Part shown: one piece after another, positions 1-11,420 of the stretch | Numbering within the stretch: position 1 is the first letter of the stretch | Layout of the letters: each line of letters opens with the position of its first letter | Source of the DNA: Platycnemis pennipes | Taxonomy: Eukaryota; Arthropoda; Insecta; Odonata; Platycnemididae | Assembly (NCBI GenBank): GCA_933228895.1 | Contig: OW121848.1 | Span: forward strand, 86,137,470 to 86,201,469 | Reading direction: 5' to 3' | DNA: 64,000 nucleotides | Notes under the pieces: generated by a model | What the model saw: only the letters and a program-made list of their open reading frames with translations | Told to the model about the DNA's origin: nothing | The model's database searches: none | Made by a program: the position numbers and the translations under genes

Positions 1-1980
1 GGTAATAATTATGGTCAGAATAATAAATATTGGACAAACCTCTGACTTTGACGAGACAGTTACTTCGCGATGAAAGAAACAACAAGATAATCATAAAGCA
101 ATAAGTGAAATTAAAGGCTATAGAGTGCAACGTTTTACTGTCACGCATTTGAAATGCAAGCGAATAGTAAATTATGTATAAAAACTGAATATGCATTAAA
201 TATTTTCCGCAAAAAATAAATTACTTTAAGAGATTTTATAAAATCTCCACTTCCGCATTAATTTAATGCAGACGGGAACGATTAAGTACTCGCATACATT
301 TTTAGGGATGTAATACAAAACTGTCCATTAACTTAGCACTAGATAAAAAAAATTGTGAGGGATAGTATAAGGGATAAGTTCAAAGTAGGAAAAATGGGGG
401 AAGATAGTGGGAAAAATTGGTAAAATATGGTCCAGATGGTTTAAGTAGGATGAGGTTGGAAAATAGATGCGTTACGAAATATAAACGGAAGAAATTGAAT
501 GAAGAAAAGTACTGGTGTGAAAATATTTACTTCTAATGTTGGTGGTCCTGGTGGAAGGACATCTGAAAATGTGTTAAACTACCAACTAATAAAACCGTCA
601 ATCATATCCCCATATTACCAATTGTGGTAAATAAAATAGAAAATTTGAACAAATACCTAGTTAATTTTTGACTAGTTAAAGTTAAAGTTAAATTTTCAAA
701 TTAAAGTTAGTTAGACAAAGTTAAATTTTCGTATTTATTACCATTTAGTCAGATATGCTGGGTATATGTCTAACAATATATTTTTTGCTATGTTGTAAAA
801 TCACAACCAACTATAATTTTTACTAGAATAACATTTTTACATTTTATTGAATTGTTCGTTTTTTATATCGGGACAATTTTATTAATTCTCGCATAAAATA
901 CACATTAAATTGAGGACATCCAAACGGTAAAATGTAAGAACCATTGTGTACGCAGGATCTGCAATTGGGAAATGTAGTTCTCAACATGCCCAGCGTAAAG
1001 AAATATGTCCTCAGGGGAGCATCGTTTCTTTGTAAAAATCAACGGAAAATTGACTGCAGAAGCAAAAAGCAACATGATTTTATCTGCAAAGAAGCATCGT
1101 TTAAATCAACCAATGGTAACATCTGAAGTGATATTTGGCAAAGAACATTCGAGCTATGAAATGTGATTTACAGCATTTTCCGGGTATCCGATGTCCAGAG
1201 GGAAAGGTAAATGTACTTTGAAATGGGCGTTTTGACCTTTTAGTACTAAACCACATTTTCCAGCAACAATTTTGTTTTTCCCTCTACGCACACTTTCAAA
1301 GTAAAGAACGAAATACGTAGGCGTTCAAATTTATTGCAGTGGGACATACATTAAAAATTCTGTGTCAGCAATTCATATTAAGGTTTCCTAGATTACCATG
1401 TTTAATCTTTTCAGACCAACCATACCATACCTTGATATACCTATCTATTGTCTGTGTGCTAGGATTTAACTGTTTAGCGAAAATTATCAACGCCCCTAAG
1501 TAGTAAAAATATTTTCTTATGAAGGCGATAAGTTAGATTATTAATCATTTTGATCTAATTCTCAAAGAATTTAGTAGGTTTTCAAGTTTAGGCGCTATGA
1601 ATGTCAACAATAGAACAAATGTAAATCAGCACTGTAGGTTTCTGCAAACGGTTATGAAAATATATTCAGGGTCGTCTCGACCGAGAAACGAAAGAAACAG
1701 CTTAGAGGTCACTGCTGGCTGAGCACGACTTATTTTTTAGTTCCTGTTTATTATTGTTCCCTCCTATCTAAACCCCAGCACCCAATATTTACAACCACAA
1801 CTTTATTTCAATCCACATAGTTTTTACTGTTGCCTATATTAATACCTGGTACGGCCATCTAATTTCCACTACCCACGTCTGCGTTAATTGCCTTTAGGTT
1901 GGTGAGAACTAAATATTTACGTTATTTTTCCGAAGAGTGCTCCGCACAGGGAATCGGCACATTGGTCCTCGAGGCCGTAA
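1..1980. other. AT-rich non-coding stretch
   Basis: No gene, RNA or complete mobile element is recognisable here. The DNA is AT-rich. A short run of related gttaaa-type units lies near 676-730. The only frame of note, about 60 codons at 944-1126, resembles no family I know and has no supporting context. The last 100 bases change character towards mixed-composition, conserved-looking sequence with a TAATTAG core at 1978-1984, just before the first GC-rich block. Confidence 0.6.
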
Positions 1981-1984
1981 TTAG

Positions 1985-2350
1985 CGATAACAACCCTTAA
2001 GGAATAAAGTGCATGCCCTCGACTACCCCCCAAGTCAAGCGAATTCCTCTGCAAGATCCCTCCCCACCTCAAGCCGACCGCCACCTACTGCCAATCCGAT
2101 GCGCTTCCCCCACCCACTCAGTCGCCCCTTCCGTCTCTGCCCAGATACACACATACTCTCACCGTCCTCTCGCTGTGCCCGCCCCAGGCTATCGCCTCCG
2201 CACACATGCGCCATATTACGGGAATACATGCACAAATACTGGAGCAGTCACACACAATCGGTTCCTCGTCTCACTTCGCTCCCAGGGCCAGTTAAGTCCA
2301 TTCGCTAGCGTGCGATGCGATGTTTGTCGTCTTTGGAGGACCCGGTGATC
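1985..2350. other. GC-rich pyrimidine-skewed block 1
   Basis: The top strand is strongly C/T-rich to about 2290, in sharp contrast with the AT-rich flanks. Overlapping frames of 99 and 111 codons on the plus strand and 66 on the minus strand are proline-, serine- and arginine-rich. I read them as composition artefacts, since no domain is visible. The same type of block recurs about twenty times in the window. Confidence 0.6.
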
Positions 2351-3320
2351 AACGGCGACCCAAGATCGATTTAGTTATATACGGCTATGATTCCTCCCAC
2401 CACACCGTGCCAGCGTCACACCAAATATCACGGCAGCGAGGAAATAGGAAATCTCTTATTTTGCAGTCCTGAATCTTTTCCTACATTTTCTTCAAAATTT
2501 ATCACCGAAATGTGTGCGTTGCTATGTACCAGAATTCCTTTGAAGTCTCACGACTTTTAAATTAGCAATAATAGTATTTTGAAAATTAAAATGTTTTTTT
2601 TTAATTTTTAAGCGTTAATCCGGACGAAAGATGGACAAATATATTCATATAGACGAACCAACAATTTTCCAAAACAGCTCCAAAACCATTCCGAGCAGCG
2701 CAGAAAATGTTCAGGTTAACTTCTATGAGAAGGTATTATTGAACACGTGCATTCGAATTCCTTCCGCAATAACTGAGCTATTTCCATTCCTACCCGTGCG
2801 CATCTATGGTCTTTCACACAAGAATCTGGCTCAGCTGAATAAGTAGCATATTGCAACTCAAAGACAGTGGCACATAGATCTAAACACAAGGAAACTAAAC
2901 CTGTCATCGATTACACATCGATGTATCAATAAATCATTCCATATGTGAAAATCACTGAGTAGTAGACCTGTGCCTAATAGATGATTGGATAGTGCAGTAA
3001 TACTAGTTAGTGGATGACTCCGCCACCGAAGAGTTGTTAAGTGCAGCTTTGGTGTAGAAATGCGGAACACAATCAACTGCAGACAACATTGCAACTGTAT
3101 CTCTTCTCCTCTCAAACTTTATTAATGCAACCTTGTATGTTTCAAATACATATGTGCGTGTATATTTTATACTTTAGGATTTCTTAAGAATCTAAGCCTT
3201 TCACCCCATGCATGCATGTATATTTCTTAAATGTACCTTAAATCATTCCGAAACGCTCTGCACTGTCATTTGTCAACAGAAACTGAATTATTTATTTATT
3301 TATATAATTTGAATAAGTAA
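2350..3320. other. AT-rich non-coding stretch
   Basis: No recognisable gene. Frames of 60-85 codons on both strands overlap one another and show no domain. A short TTTA-type simple repeat lies at about 3290-3305, just before the LINE fragment. Confidence 0.55.
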
Positions 3321-3321
3321 C

Positions 3322-3607
3322 GAGGAAGTGCTAAGAAGAGTAGGAGAAAAGTAAGAGTAGGAGTCTGCTGACAGCTGTAAAAAGAAGAAGGGACAAATTA
3401 ATCGGCCATATCTTGAGACACGATGGCCTGATGAAGACTATCGCCTAGGGAAAAGGGAACGGGGTAATTGGAAAAGGCAGGCCTCGTATGAGATACATGG
3501 AACAGGTTGTGAAGGATGTAAAAGAGAAGAATTACGTCACAATGAAAAGGTTGGCCGATAGAAGAATCGAGTGGAAAGCTGAGTCAAACCAATCCTACGA
3601 TTGTTGA
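3322..3607 (+). pseudogene. LINE ORF2 C-terminal fragment (dead)
   Basis: This is a 5'-truncated remnant of a non-LTR retrotransposon polyprotein, covering only the tail after the reverse transcriptase domain. Translation starts in one frame with EEVLRRVGEK (3322-3351). It then shifts frame and runs from about 3365 to the TGA at 3605-3607 with the pieces KRRRDKLIGHILRHDGL, GRPRMRYMEQVVKDV, MKRLADRRIEWKAESNQ and a terminal YDC. The order 'IGHILRHDGL...GRPR...EW.A.NQS' is familiar from the C-termini of arthropod LINE proteins. One in-frame TAG (3446-3448) and the frameshift make it non-functional. A GAT-repeat tail follows at 3612-3624, consistent with a LINE 3' end. I have not assigned the clade firmly (RTE- or CR1-like). 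Confidence 0.8.
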
Positions 3608-3630
3608 CCAGTGATGATGATGATATATAA
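3608..3630 (+). repeat. GAT microsatellite tail of LINE
   Basis: A short run of gat triplets follows two to four bases after the stop codon of the LINE fragment. Simple-repeat tails are usual at the 3' ends of several LINE clades, so this marks the element's 3' boundary. Confidence 0.6.
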
Positions 3631-3985
3631 TGAATTAATTGACGAGCCTGCAATGTTTTTTCCAACATCGTCCAACAAACATACATGTCGATATTTTGGA
3701 AATCGTTCTTGAATATTTCAGCAAGAATTGAATTTAGACTAAAAAATGCGGCATATCCATCTGGATCGCGTGACGGAACCATTAGTTTGTTATTAGAAAC
3801 AGTTGAAGCATATGACCATCTAGAATTTGAGTATTGTTACGGATTCTGAGAGTCAGAAGTTTTCCTCATAAAATATTTCCGATGAATTATGACTCGTCAC
3901 ATGAATTTCTAAGTATAATGACAATAATGGTTTTTAAACTTAACTGATAACGTAGAAAGAAAATACGAGCCAAATCTACAAAAAT
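3630..3985. other. non-coding spacer
   Basis: AT-rich DNA between the LINE fragment and the palindrome at 4.0 kb. An 81-codon minus-strand frame (3537-3782) overlaps the LINE remnant antisense and is not supported. Confidence 0.5.
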
Positions 3986-4060
3986 AATAAACCTTACTAC
4001 AACCCGGGTTTCACTGTTTCACTGTATTACAGCATCACCAAGTGATGATGCTGTAAAAAA
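3985..4060 (-). mobile_element. fold-back remnant, possibly Penelope-like
   Basis: A perfect 11-bp inverted repeat (4027-4037 with 4046-4056, loop of 8) sits at the start of a unit readable on the minus strand. That unit continues through a GAAAC box and a CCCGGG palindrome into AT-rich DNA. The layout resembles the hammerhead-bearing terminal repeats of Penelope-like retroelements. Only one side keeps the full unit, so this is a truncated, degenerate copy. The family assignment is inference from motif order and needs a repeat-library search. Confidence 0.4.
4001..4041 (-). ncRNA. degenerate hammerhead-like motif
   Basis: Read on the minus strand: UUGGUGA (4041-4035) stands where CUGAUGA is expected. 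Next come one U and a stem-loop (CUGU/ACAG), then GAAAC, then the self-complementary ACCCGGGU followed by U as a possible NUH site. An 8-nt duplication (agtgaaac twice, 4009-4024) inserts a second GAAAC and would disrupt the core. Two core substitutions, the duplication and the extra U before stem II make self-cleavage unlikely. The motif order fits a fossil type I hammerhead of Penelope elements. Confidence 0.35.
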
Positions 4061-4560
4061 ATCTTTTCAGTCCATCGCCGGGATATAGGTTCAAATAGAA
4101 CTGATATTAATTATCTCAATATTGTCCTAGCTTGCCCAATGCGTTCTGAGCATGTTTGCACTGGGGTATACTCGAATTTGTGTCACTGCGGGAGTACTCT
4201 CTATGTCTATTGCTATCTCTATGTGTATTGAGATTAACGAAAAATATATAGGTACTTTAAAATTATATGCCTCCGTATCAGGGAATAATTTTGACCCACA
4301 ATATGAGCCGATTAAGTGAATATGTGTAGGTGTCCAGTTTCGGCTAAGGCACTTTCCTGATCCATGAATCAACTTGGCGCCGAAAAAATACCGTTCCTCG
4401 AAACAGGCCATAAGTAACGAATCCGTGCCGAACAGCCCTTTCATGGAAGGTATCCATTTTTTAAACGGAGGGGAAAAGCTTGCTTAAGGAAGCATGGGAT
4501 GTGTAACCATCGAGCGTTTCTTCTTTCAATCACCAAAGCGTTTCTCGTAGAGATCGATTT
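4060..4560. other. non-coding spacer
   Basis: A minus-strand frame of 105 codons (4127-4444) is open in mixed-composition sequence, begins with ATG and has no visible domain, signal peptide or neighbour support. I do not call it a gene. Confidence 0.45.
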
Positions 4561-5095
4561 TTCTCGCTTTAATGGGGGAGAGGGAGCAACGCTCAAAGGA
4601 TTGAACGTGGAACGAGGCAGGGGAGGAGGGGATAAGGGACCGGCGGCGAGAGGCAGGGGGTGCCAAGGGGTTGGCTGTGGCGGTGCGGCCGCGGTCGGGG
4701 GTGCGGGATGGAGAGAGGGTGAGGTTGGAGAGAGGCGGGTTAAAAAAGAGGGCGCAAGTGGATAGGGATGATGAATTCATCCCCCGTTTTCCCTTTCCGC
4801 CCTCCATCCATGAATAATACCCTTCGCAATCCCCTTCCGCGCACACTTCCGCACTCCCATCTCATCCCCTTAGCTGCCTCCTTCAAAACCGCCCCACCCC
4901 CACGACTAACTCGGCCCAACCCCGTTTCCCTTTCCCTTATTCTAGACTTCTCCCTCTCCTATCCTCTCCCTTCCTTGCCCATCACTTCCATCCCACTGGC
5001 CATTGTTGCGTGCGGAGTGTCGCATGACTACGTGCATTCCCCGCAGTGCTACCACTGCGCACATCGCCGTCCCTTCACCTCTTTCTTGGATTTTT
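4560..5095. other. GC-rich block 2 with purine-to-pyrimidine switch
   Basis: The top strand is G/A-rich from about 4570 to 4760, then switches abruptly near 4765-4790 to C/T-rich up to about 5090. Frames of 88-109 codons in several phases are low-complexity and mutually overlapping, so I treat them as artefacts. The skew inversion is shared with several other blocks (13.59, 22.69, 33.60 and 59.33 kb). Confidence 0.6.
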
Positions 5096-6300
5096 AAATC
5101 TCGATCAATAACTAGGATTATGGGATGGTCAAATATGATCTCTTCTACGAGCAAGTTCTTTCTAACCAGTAAATGAGGGTGAATGAAGCATTTTTTCTCC
5201 ATGCATGTAGCTGCATACTTATCACATTATAAGCCGAAGAAGAAATATGAACAAGCGTCACTCGGAGCTAGAATATGAAACTCAAATTTTCTCTGGCATA
5301 CGCATCTAATCGGTAAACAAATGTATAAGAGCAATTAACAATATTCCCTTTACGTTTAAAACGATAATTTTTGGTAAATTTTAACGATAAAATTTTGGTT
5401 TGGAGACGTATTACTTTGGGCTCAGAACTGCAGTGATCGTGAGGTTAAAGGAAAAAGAGAGAAACGGTACTTTCTTTGGCTTGAATAACCTTATTACCGC
5501 GTTACGGAGAGACTCGATGGATGCGATCAGTGCGTATGTTTCGGGTATTATTTGCCATCATACGCGCTATATGATATAGTCCGCCCAACCCCTGCGACAG
5601 ATTCTTCCTCCTTTCCCTCGTCCCAATCAACACCAGGCCATCCCTTCTTCTAACCAACACCCCTTGCTTGTACTCTGCTGTCTTCATCTCGCCCTTTCAT
5701 ATCCCCCTTAACTTTCCCCATTCAAAGCATTCCATTCTCATCGTTTCCAGTTTGGCATTGTCTGCTTCCTCTATCGTATTTCATTTTGTATTCCTCATTT
5801 TCACATTTTAACTCCCTGAATGCCTTCGTCACCCTTCCGCCCACGTCAAGTTCATAATCCCCTTTTTGATGTGAATTTTAGACATTTAAATGTTCTTTCT
5901 CCCCTATGCTCCGTCCAAATTCCGGACAGGGGTGATGAACCATGCCATTTCAGCCATCAACATTATCGCTCGGACTTAAATGGCACGGAACTTTGGCCCC
6001 GTTCCACTTAAGGAAAGCGAAGTCTGCATTTTAGGCAGATATTATACTGTGTAGCCGTTAAAGTCTGAACATATCCTCCGTTATTGCCTGTTCCATTCCA
6101 TCAGCATCCAAGAGATGGCTCTCATCCTTTTGCATAACGCCAGTAGTCTGAGATATTTGATCATGTATGCATAATATTTTCAATTTTAGCTACACCCTGT
6201 CTGCCCCTCCCAAAGTTCCCGTACAATTGTAGACTAGAATGCCATTATAGAGCGTTTGCATATAACGGCTGTTTTACTCCTTTGTACTGCCATCGACACG
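5095..6300. other. non-coding stretch with minor pyrimidine-rich patch
   Basis: Mostly AT-rich; 5580-5860 is moderately C/T-rich. No gene or repeat is recognised. The 61-63-codon frames at 5502-5687 and 5820-6011 are not supported. Confidence 0.5.
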
Positions 6301-7502
6301 GTAAGTTTCTCGCTCTTAAAGTTAGGGTTGTGGAGTTTTCTAAAAACCATTCGACTGCTAGGGTAGACTCAAGTACCAGGAAATCACTGAAGTCTGAACG
6401 GAAATTCTGAAGTCACTTCGGGTGTCCCACAAGGTAGTGTGATAGGTCCACTCCTATTCCTTTTGTACATAAATAATATCCATAAGGTGGTAAAAAGTAA
6501 GCTTCGTCTATTTGCCGATGACGCAGTAGTGTACAGGGAAATTCTATGCCCAAATGATAAAGAATATTTAAATATTGACCTACAAGCAGTTGAAAATTGG
6601 TTTGATACATGGCAGTTAGAATTAAACTTTAAAAAATGTCTTGTAATGAATTTTTGGAAAAAGAATAGCTCTCCTCCTACCTCTTACAAAATAAGTAATA
6701 ATGAATTAACAAACGTGGAATCCATTAAATATCTTGAAAAAAGACTGACACATGATCTTTCCTGGGGTAAACACATGGGTCAAGCGAATCGTAAACTGGG
6801 ATTCGTCAAAAGAGTACTGGGTAAATGTGACGATCATGTACGAGAAATCAGCTACTTTTCCCTTGTAAGACCTCATTTGGAATATGCTGCCAGCGTATGG
6901 GATCCCTACGAAATCGGTCTAAATAACGAACTTGAACGTGTACAGCGAAGATGGGCAAGATTTGTAAAGGGACGATATGATAACCTTATTAGCTTAACCA
7001 GTCTATTAAATGAATTAAATTGGGAATCATTGTCAGATCGCAGGTTGAAATTAAGACTTAATCTCTTAAACAAATTCCAAGACCATATTTTCAGTGATGA
7101 TGCTAAAAATATTTCGCGGACCCCAACTTACTATGGTAGACTGGACCATAATCACAAAATTAGAGAAATTGATTGCCGAACTGACAGATTCAAAATGTCC
7201 TTTTTTCCTCGTACTATTAGGGATATGAATAACGGTAAATATTTCCAGTACGAGTGTAGCAATGGATAACATTGGTAGCTGCATGTTGGTATAAGGATTT
7301 AAAGCTAACCCAACTAACGGCATGTTTTTGCAAGTATGCTTTGCTATTTTTATCTTTTTTTAAATAGTGTAGTTTTGAACAGTACCTATATAAATGCTAA
7401 TCCTTTTTTATGCATGATATGTAGTGCATGTTTGGTGAGAATTCACCCCCTGCCACACACCTTTATGGTGGCTTGCAGGGTATTATGTAGATGTAGATGT
7501 AA
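6301..7502 (+). mobile_element. 5'-truncated CR1/Jockey-like LINE
   Basis: This is a non-LTR retrotransposon copy retaining the second half of the reverse transcriptase, the C-terminal region and the 3' UTR. Protein homology can be followed from about 6301 (KLGLWSFL, with two stops before 6391) to the stop at 7267-7269. The 3' UTR contains an imperfect stem (ccctgc near 7447 with gcaggg near 7475) and ends in GTAGAT-type repeats (about 7485-7502). A 3' stem-loop plus short tandem tail is typical of LINE 3' ends recognised by their own enzyme. The 5' truncation is the usual outcome of incomplete reverse transcription. I did not see clear target-site duplications. Confidence 0.85.
6391..7269 (+). 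pseudogene. LINE reverse transcriptase, C-terminal part
   Basis: An uninterrupted frame of 292 codons encodes the palm and thumb part of a LINE reverse transcriptase, which copies element RNA at a nicked target site. Visible motifs are SGVPQGSVIGP (palm motif around 6418-6450) and FADDAVVY (catalytic aspartates, 6511-6534). These are followed by NWFDTWQLELNFKKC, QRRWARFVKG and FFPRTIRDMN, which matches the widespread RDWN motif with W changed to M. The endonuclease domain, fingers and first catalytic aspartate are missing, and stops lie just upstream at 6388 and 6364, so the copy cannot act alone. The long open frame suggests a fairly recent insertion. A GTG at 6439 is not a true start. Confidence 0.88.
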
Positions 7503-7504
7503 AA

Positions 7505-9010
7505 ATCCATTATCTCGGGGGGTTATTTACGTTTACAGAATTATATCAATGCTAAAGATAGCAATATAGCACACTCGTCTCACATGCGTGACCAGTGTAA
7601 AAGCAATAATTTCCACATAAAGATATTAGGGTTAAAAAAATGATGAGACTGGAAGGTGAAAATTAAAATAAAAACGTTTAAGATCATCTCAAAAGCATGT
7701 ACACTGAATTAAAAACGGCTGAAAAAGATTTAAATAAGTTTCAATGCACGTACTAAAAATGAAATCCACAGCTGCCATCAATGTGTTTAAATTTTTAAGA
7801 AGATAATTGAAGTTCACAATGGCACCTTAGAATAAAAAACAATGGCTCATCATCCAGTACCATTCGATGCTGTTCCCGCTCTTGCGTCTAGATCATGTTG
7901 ATAGTGAACTTAAAAAATTATACAAGAAATAATGTCAACATAGGTAATTTATATGTTAGTAAATAATGGGTTTGCATCGCATTATCCTTCCCATTATTTT
8001 GTATTTTGAAATTTTTTCTTGCTTTGAATTAATAAACCTAGACTTTTGGCATTAACATACATATTTGAAGAAACCATTAGCAAATTAGGCATGACCATTA
8101 CGAGGACATCCTTAGGAAGTAAGGTTGATACTAGCATTATGATAGGATTAAGTTATTCTTATTTGTAAAGTCATTGATTTATTCCAAATAGGATAATTCA
8201 CCATTGCCTTTTTGCAACAATATATCGGTGATACCTCTAGTTTATGACCCTACTCTAAATTATTTGTGATGAAAATATTCTTTTTAATAATTCATTTTTC
8301 ACGCTTACAATTTCCTATCATCGATGAGTCACAACTTTGCTATCGCGTTTAGTGCATTAATCATCGGTGAAGTATGATTACATCAATTTTATAAATACCA
8401 TTATGAACGCCTAAAGCATCTTGAAGGGTTATATTCGAATGTCCTGTTGAAGCAACTCGTGAATTTGACACTTAAGGTAGCTGACAAACTGAGCAAACTA
8501 GATGGTAACGAAAACAATGGACTCGAGTAGATTTTAAAAACATATTTTCCATAAATTTCAGAAGTGATGTTTTTGTAGTAGGTGGGTTGGAAAATATTGA
8601 TACATGCTTAGGACAAAAAAAAGTTATTTCTTTCGCTGCATTTGGAATTTCACTTTCTTTCTAGAATACCTACCCATAATTTGTAAAATAGTGTGCCGTG
8701 TTTATATAACTCATTATTTTTTAAAAGAAAACGCCGGTGAGAATAAATTTAATAATTCATGAATTGTAAAATAAATTAATGCAATAATTGCCAATGTAAT
8801 ACATTTTGTTATTTTGAGACTCGCTAATGTAGGGAAATTGTCTCTGAAAATAGGTCATGCATAGTTAACAGCAGATTCATACTAGTCCAGGGACCAAATA
8901 CGTTGAATGAAATTTTTCTAATTATTCTCTCTCATAGAGTAGGTATAAGCTGAAGCACTATTTAGAGTATATCTGTCATGATTGATTTAAAAGCAATTCA
9001 TCACTGCTTT
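7505..9010. other. AT-rich non-coding stretch
   Basis: I see nothing recognisable: no frame of 60 or more codons starting with ATG, no strong inverted repeat and no tRNA-like box. Confidence 0.6.
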
Positions 9011-9100
9011 AGTAATCAGGTCGGTAGCGCGCCGGCCAAGTTACCCCAATTTCTGGTGATCGAATTCAACTCCGACTAGCGTGGAGGGATTTGGCTTAAG
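9010..9100 (+). mobile_element. possible degenerate tRNA-derived SINE head
   Basis: A tRNA D-arm-like string (tcggtagcgcgccggcc, 9021-9037) is followed about 20 bases later by a B-box-like gatcgaatt (9058-9066) that matches GWTCRANNC at eight of nine positions. Spacing is roughly that of a polymerase III internal promoter. No full cloverleaf forms. It is either an old SINE or chance. Confidence 0.3.
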
Positions 9101-9980
9101 ATAAAGAGAGCTTCGGTTTTATAGTGTGATGCGAGTGTAACTGTCGTAGTCTAAAATGGAAGTGAACTGTTACATTTAGGCTCGTATTGGTAGCTCACGC
9201 GTTGGAAATAATTGTGGGTGTTTAGCTATTTAAACATTGTAGCGACATGCATCAATGCAAAAAAATTCTATTATTCTGAATTTCCATTGATACATTTACT
9301 GACGAATTTCAAAACGGCATATGTTAATAACATATGATATGCTATATAAAACAACCTTGGATATTGTTATGACATTTGGAGTACAAATACACAAATGATA
9401 GTTAATGTAATTGGAATACGTTGCGTGTCCTTGATATAGTCAACTCAAATTTAAAAATATTAAATTGTGTAGGTACATTAACGTAGATTATTAACTATTA
9501 GATTAAAATTCACGCAGTGAATGTGTAGCAGTCATAAAATGCTGTAAAAACACGAAAAATTAATTTCTTATCTAGGAAGTAAAAGAAAAATAATTACCAT
9601 TAGAATACGGCTAAAAAGGAAATAGTTTTTAACTAGAGTGTCAATTTGACGACACATTTGAAATCCTCTCAAGAGATCCTGCTTTACTAATGATAGAACT
9701 CGCTGATCAAATGAATTATCGTTGCAAAGGTTGGAAAGGACTTCAGCTCGTAACACGCACGTGCACACCGGCGAAATCCACAAAATCAAATCCCCGGGAA
9801 CAGAACGCACGCAGGACACATATTTAATAAATACAGCACTGCCGCGTGAAAAAAATATTACGCGCCAATTAGCCACGAACCACCTTTCTCCCCTCGAATC
9901 CCTTTTATCAAAAATGCTCGCACGTGTCTCGTGTGTCATAGCCCCGGTGCCATTATACACGCTTTATCAAATATAGGGCG
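9100..9980. other. AT-rich non-coding stretch
   Basis: No gene recognised. Overlapping frames of 130 codons (minus, 9568-9960) and 84 codons (plus, 9722-9976) show no domain. A CAATTAG core (9866-9872) lies in the mixed-composition run-up to the next GC-rich block. Confidence 0.5.
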
Positions 9981-9984
9981 ACTT

Positions 9985-11420
9985 TCGACGCGTCAAAGCT
10001 CCCAAATACATTCACTTATCTATCCGCCTCTCTCTCTCCCCACGTTCGACCGTCTTTCGACCACTTCCCCAAAAACTCCCTCTTCTGACACCACCCCCAG
10101 GGAGTGCCGCCCCAGAACAACCCTACCGTAACCTGTCACTCAGAAATACACCCCTCGCGTGTATGTGAGAGACCACCTCCCTCCTCTCTTTCCCATTCCA
10201 TTTCCCTCGTATACAAGTGAACCTCCCGCATTGCCGCCGCTGAGGCTCATCCTCCCACCTCCCCTCGGTATTGCCCTGCAACCCCCTCCTCCTCCCGCAG
10301 GGAGGTGGGGCTCATTTTCCCTTCCCATCGCCTGGATACCCCCGTTCCCCGTGCCTCCACGCCGTGCCCTCCCTACATTCCCGATTCCCTCTCATATTCC
10401 ATGCAATCCGCACTTTCACACCCGTTCCAACACCCACTCCTCCCCCTCGACGTGCACTATGGGTACAAAAGCCCGCCCCCACCCTCCCTCCGCACCCCTT
10501 CCGTGCCTCTACTTACCCCCGCCTCTCCTCAGCCTTCTCCACGCCGCGAATCCTTCCCCTCTCGTCCCCGCCCCGAATTTCCACGGCACGCAAACTCCCC
10601 ACACCTCAAAAAATACGTAATGGAAATGCCCCCCCCCCCACACCGTGCCACTCCCCCTTCCCCCTCTCTTTCCCAAACCCTTACCCACGGCCCCATTCTC
10701 CGTCCCACGAGATGTAAAAAAAGGGGGAAGGAAAAATCCCACCAGATCCTTCCCCTCGCAGGATATTTTTTTTTATCGTGGCTCTCGCACCACGCGAACC
10801 TAACGACGCCTTCCATCCCTCCTCCTCCCAGCGAACAGGCCGGCGGCTCCGCTTCATTTCGGATTCCCTTCCCAAACCCCATCCTACCTCTTCCGACACC
10901 CTAGACTACACGCCCCCCTCCGAATGCAGCCGCGGATCTTTCCTCCACCTCCCACTCAGCTAATCCACGCGTCCCCAGACGCTGCTCCCGCCTCACGTGC
11001 CTAATCCTCCTCACACCCTCCCTATCTATCCATCTCTCCTCCACCACTCCGTTTGCTCTCGCCCATCCACGCCCCCTTCCGAAACCTGCCGCCTACTCCC
11101 TCCTTCTTGGTTTTCCTGCACATACTCCGCCCTCTCCGACGGCGCCTCTTTTGGTAATATTAAACGCCTTCCCGCTGCTTGTCACCCGCGCGATGCTCTC
11201 TTACAGAAGGATTTTCAATTATTCCCGCGCCCTGGGAGTGAGCTGGGGCATGGGGGTGTGGGTAGATATGCAGATGGGGGAGGAGAAGGTGAGGAACTAC
11301 GAAGATATAGTGAGTTGGGTGGTTGAAAGCAAGTAGGCGGGGGAGGGAGTGGAGAAAGGGGAGGAGAAAGTGAGGGAGGAGGCGGAGGGGAAGCATTAGG
11401 GAAAAGTGGAACTCGAAGGG
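9985..11420. other. GC-rich block 3, the longest skewed block
   Basis: About 1.15 kb of C/T-rich top strand (9985-11140) is followed, after about 80 bases of mixed sequence, by G/A-rich DNA (11225-11420). It contains a poly-C run near 10628-10638. At least nine frames of 60-199 codons overlap in all phases. All are proline- and serine-rich (plus) or glycine- and arginine-rich (minus), as expected of skewed composition. I see no domain and do not call a gene. Confidence 0.6.

Noticed and set aside
9985..11400. Many frames of 60-199 codons on both strands
   Set aside because: They overlap in all phases inside a strongly skewed block, with proline- and serine-rich or glycine- and arginine-rich products and no domain. 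Such composition suppresses stop codons by chance.
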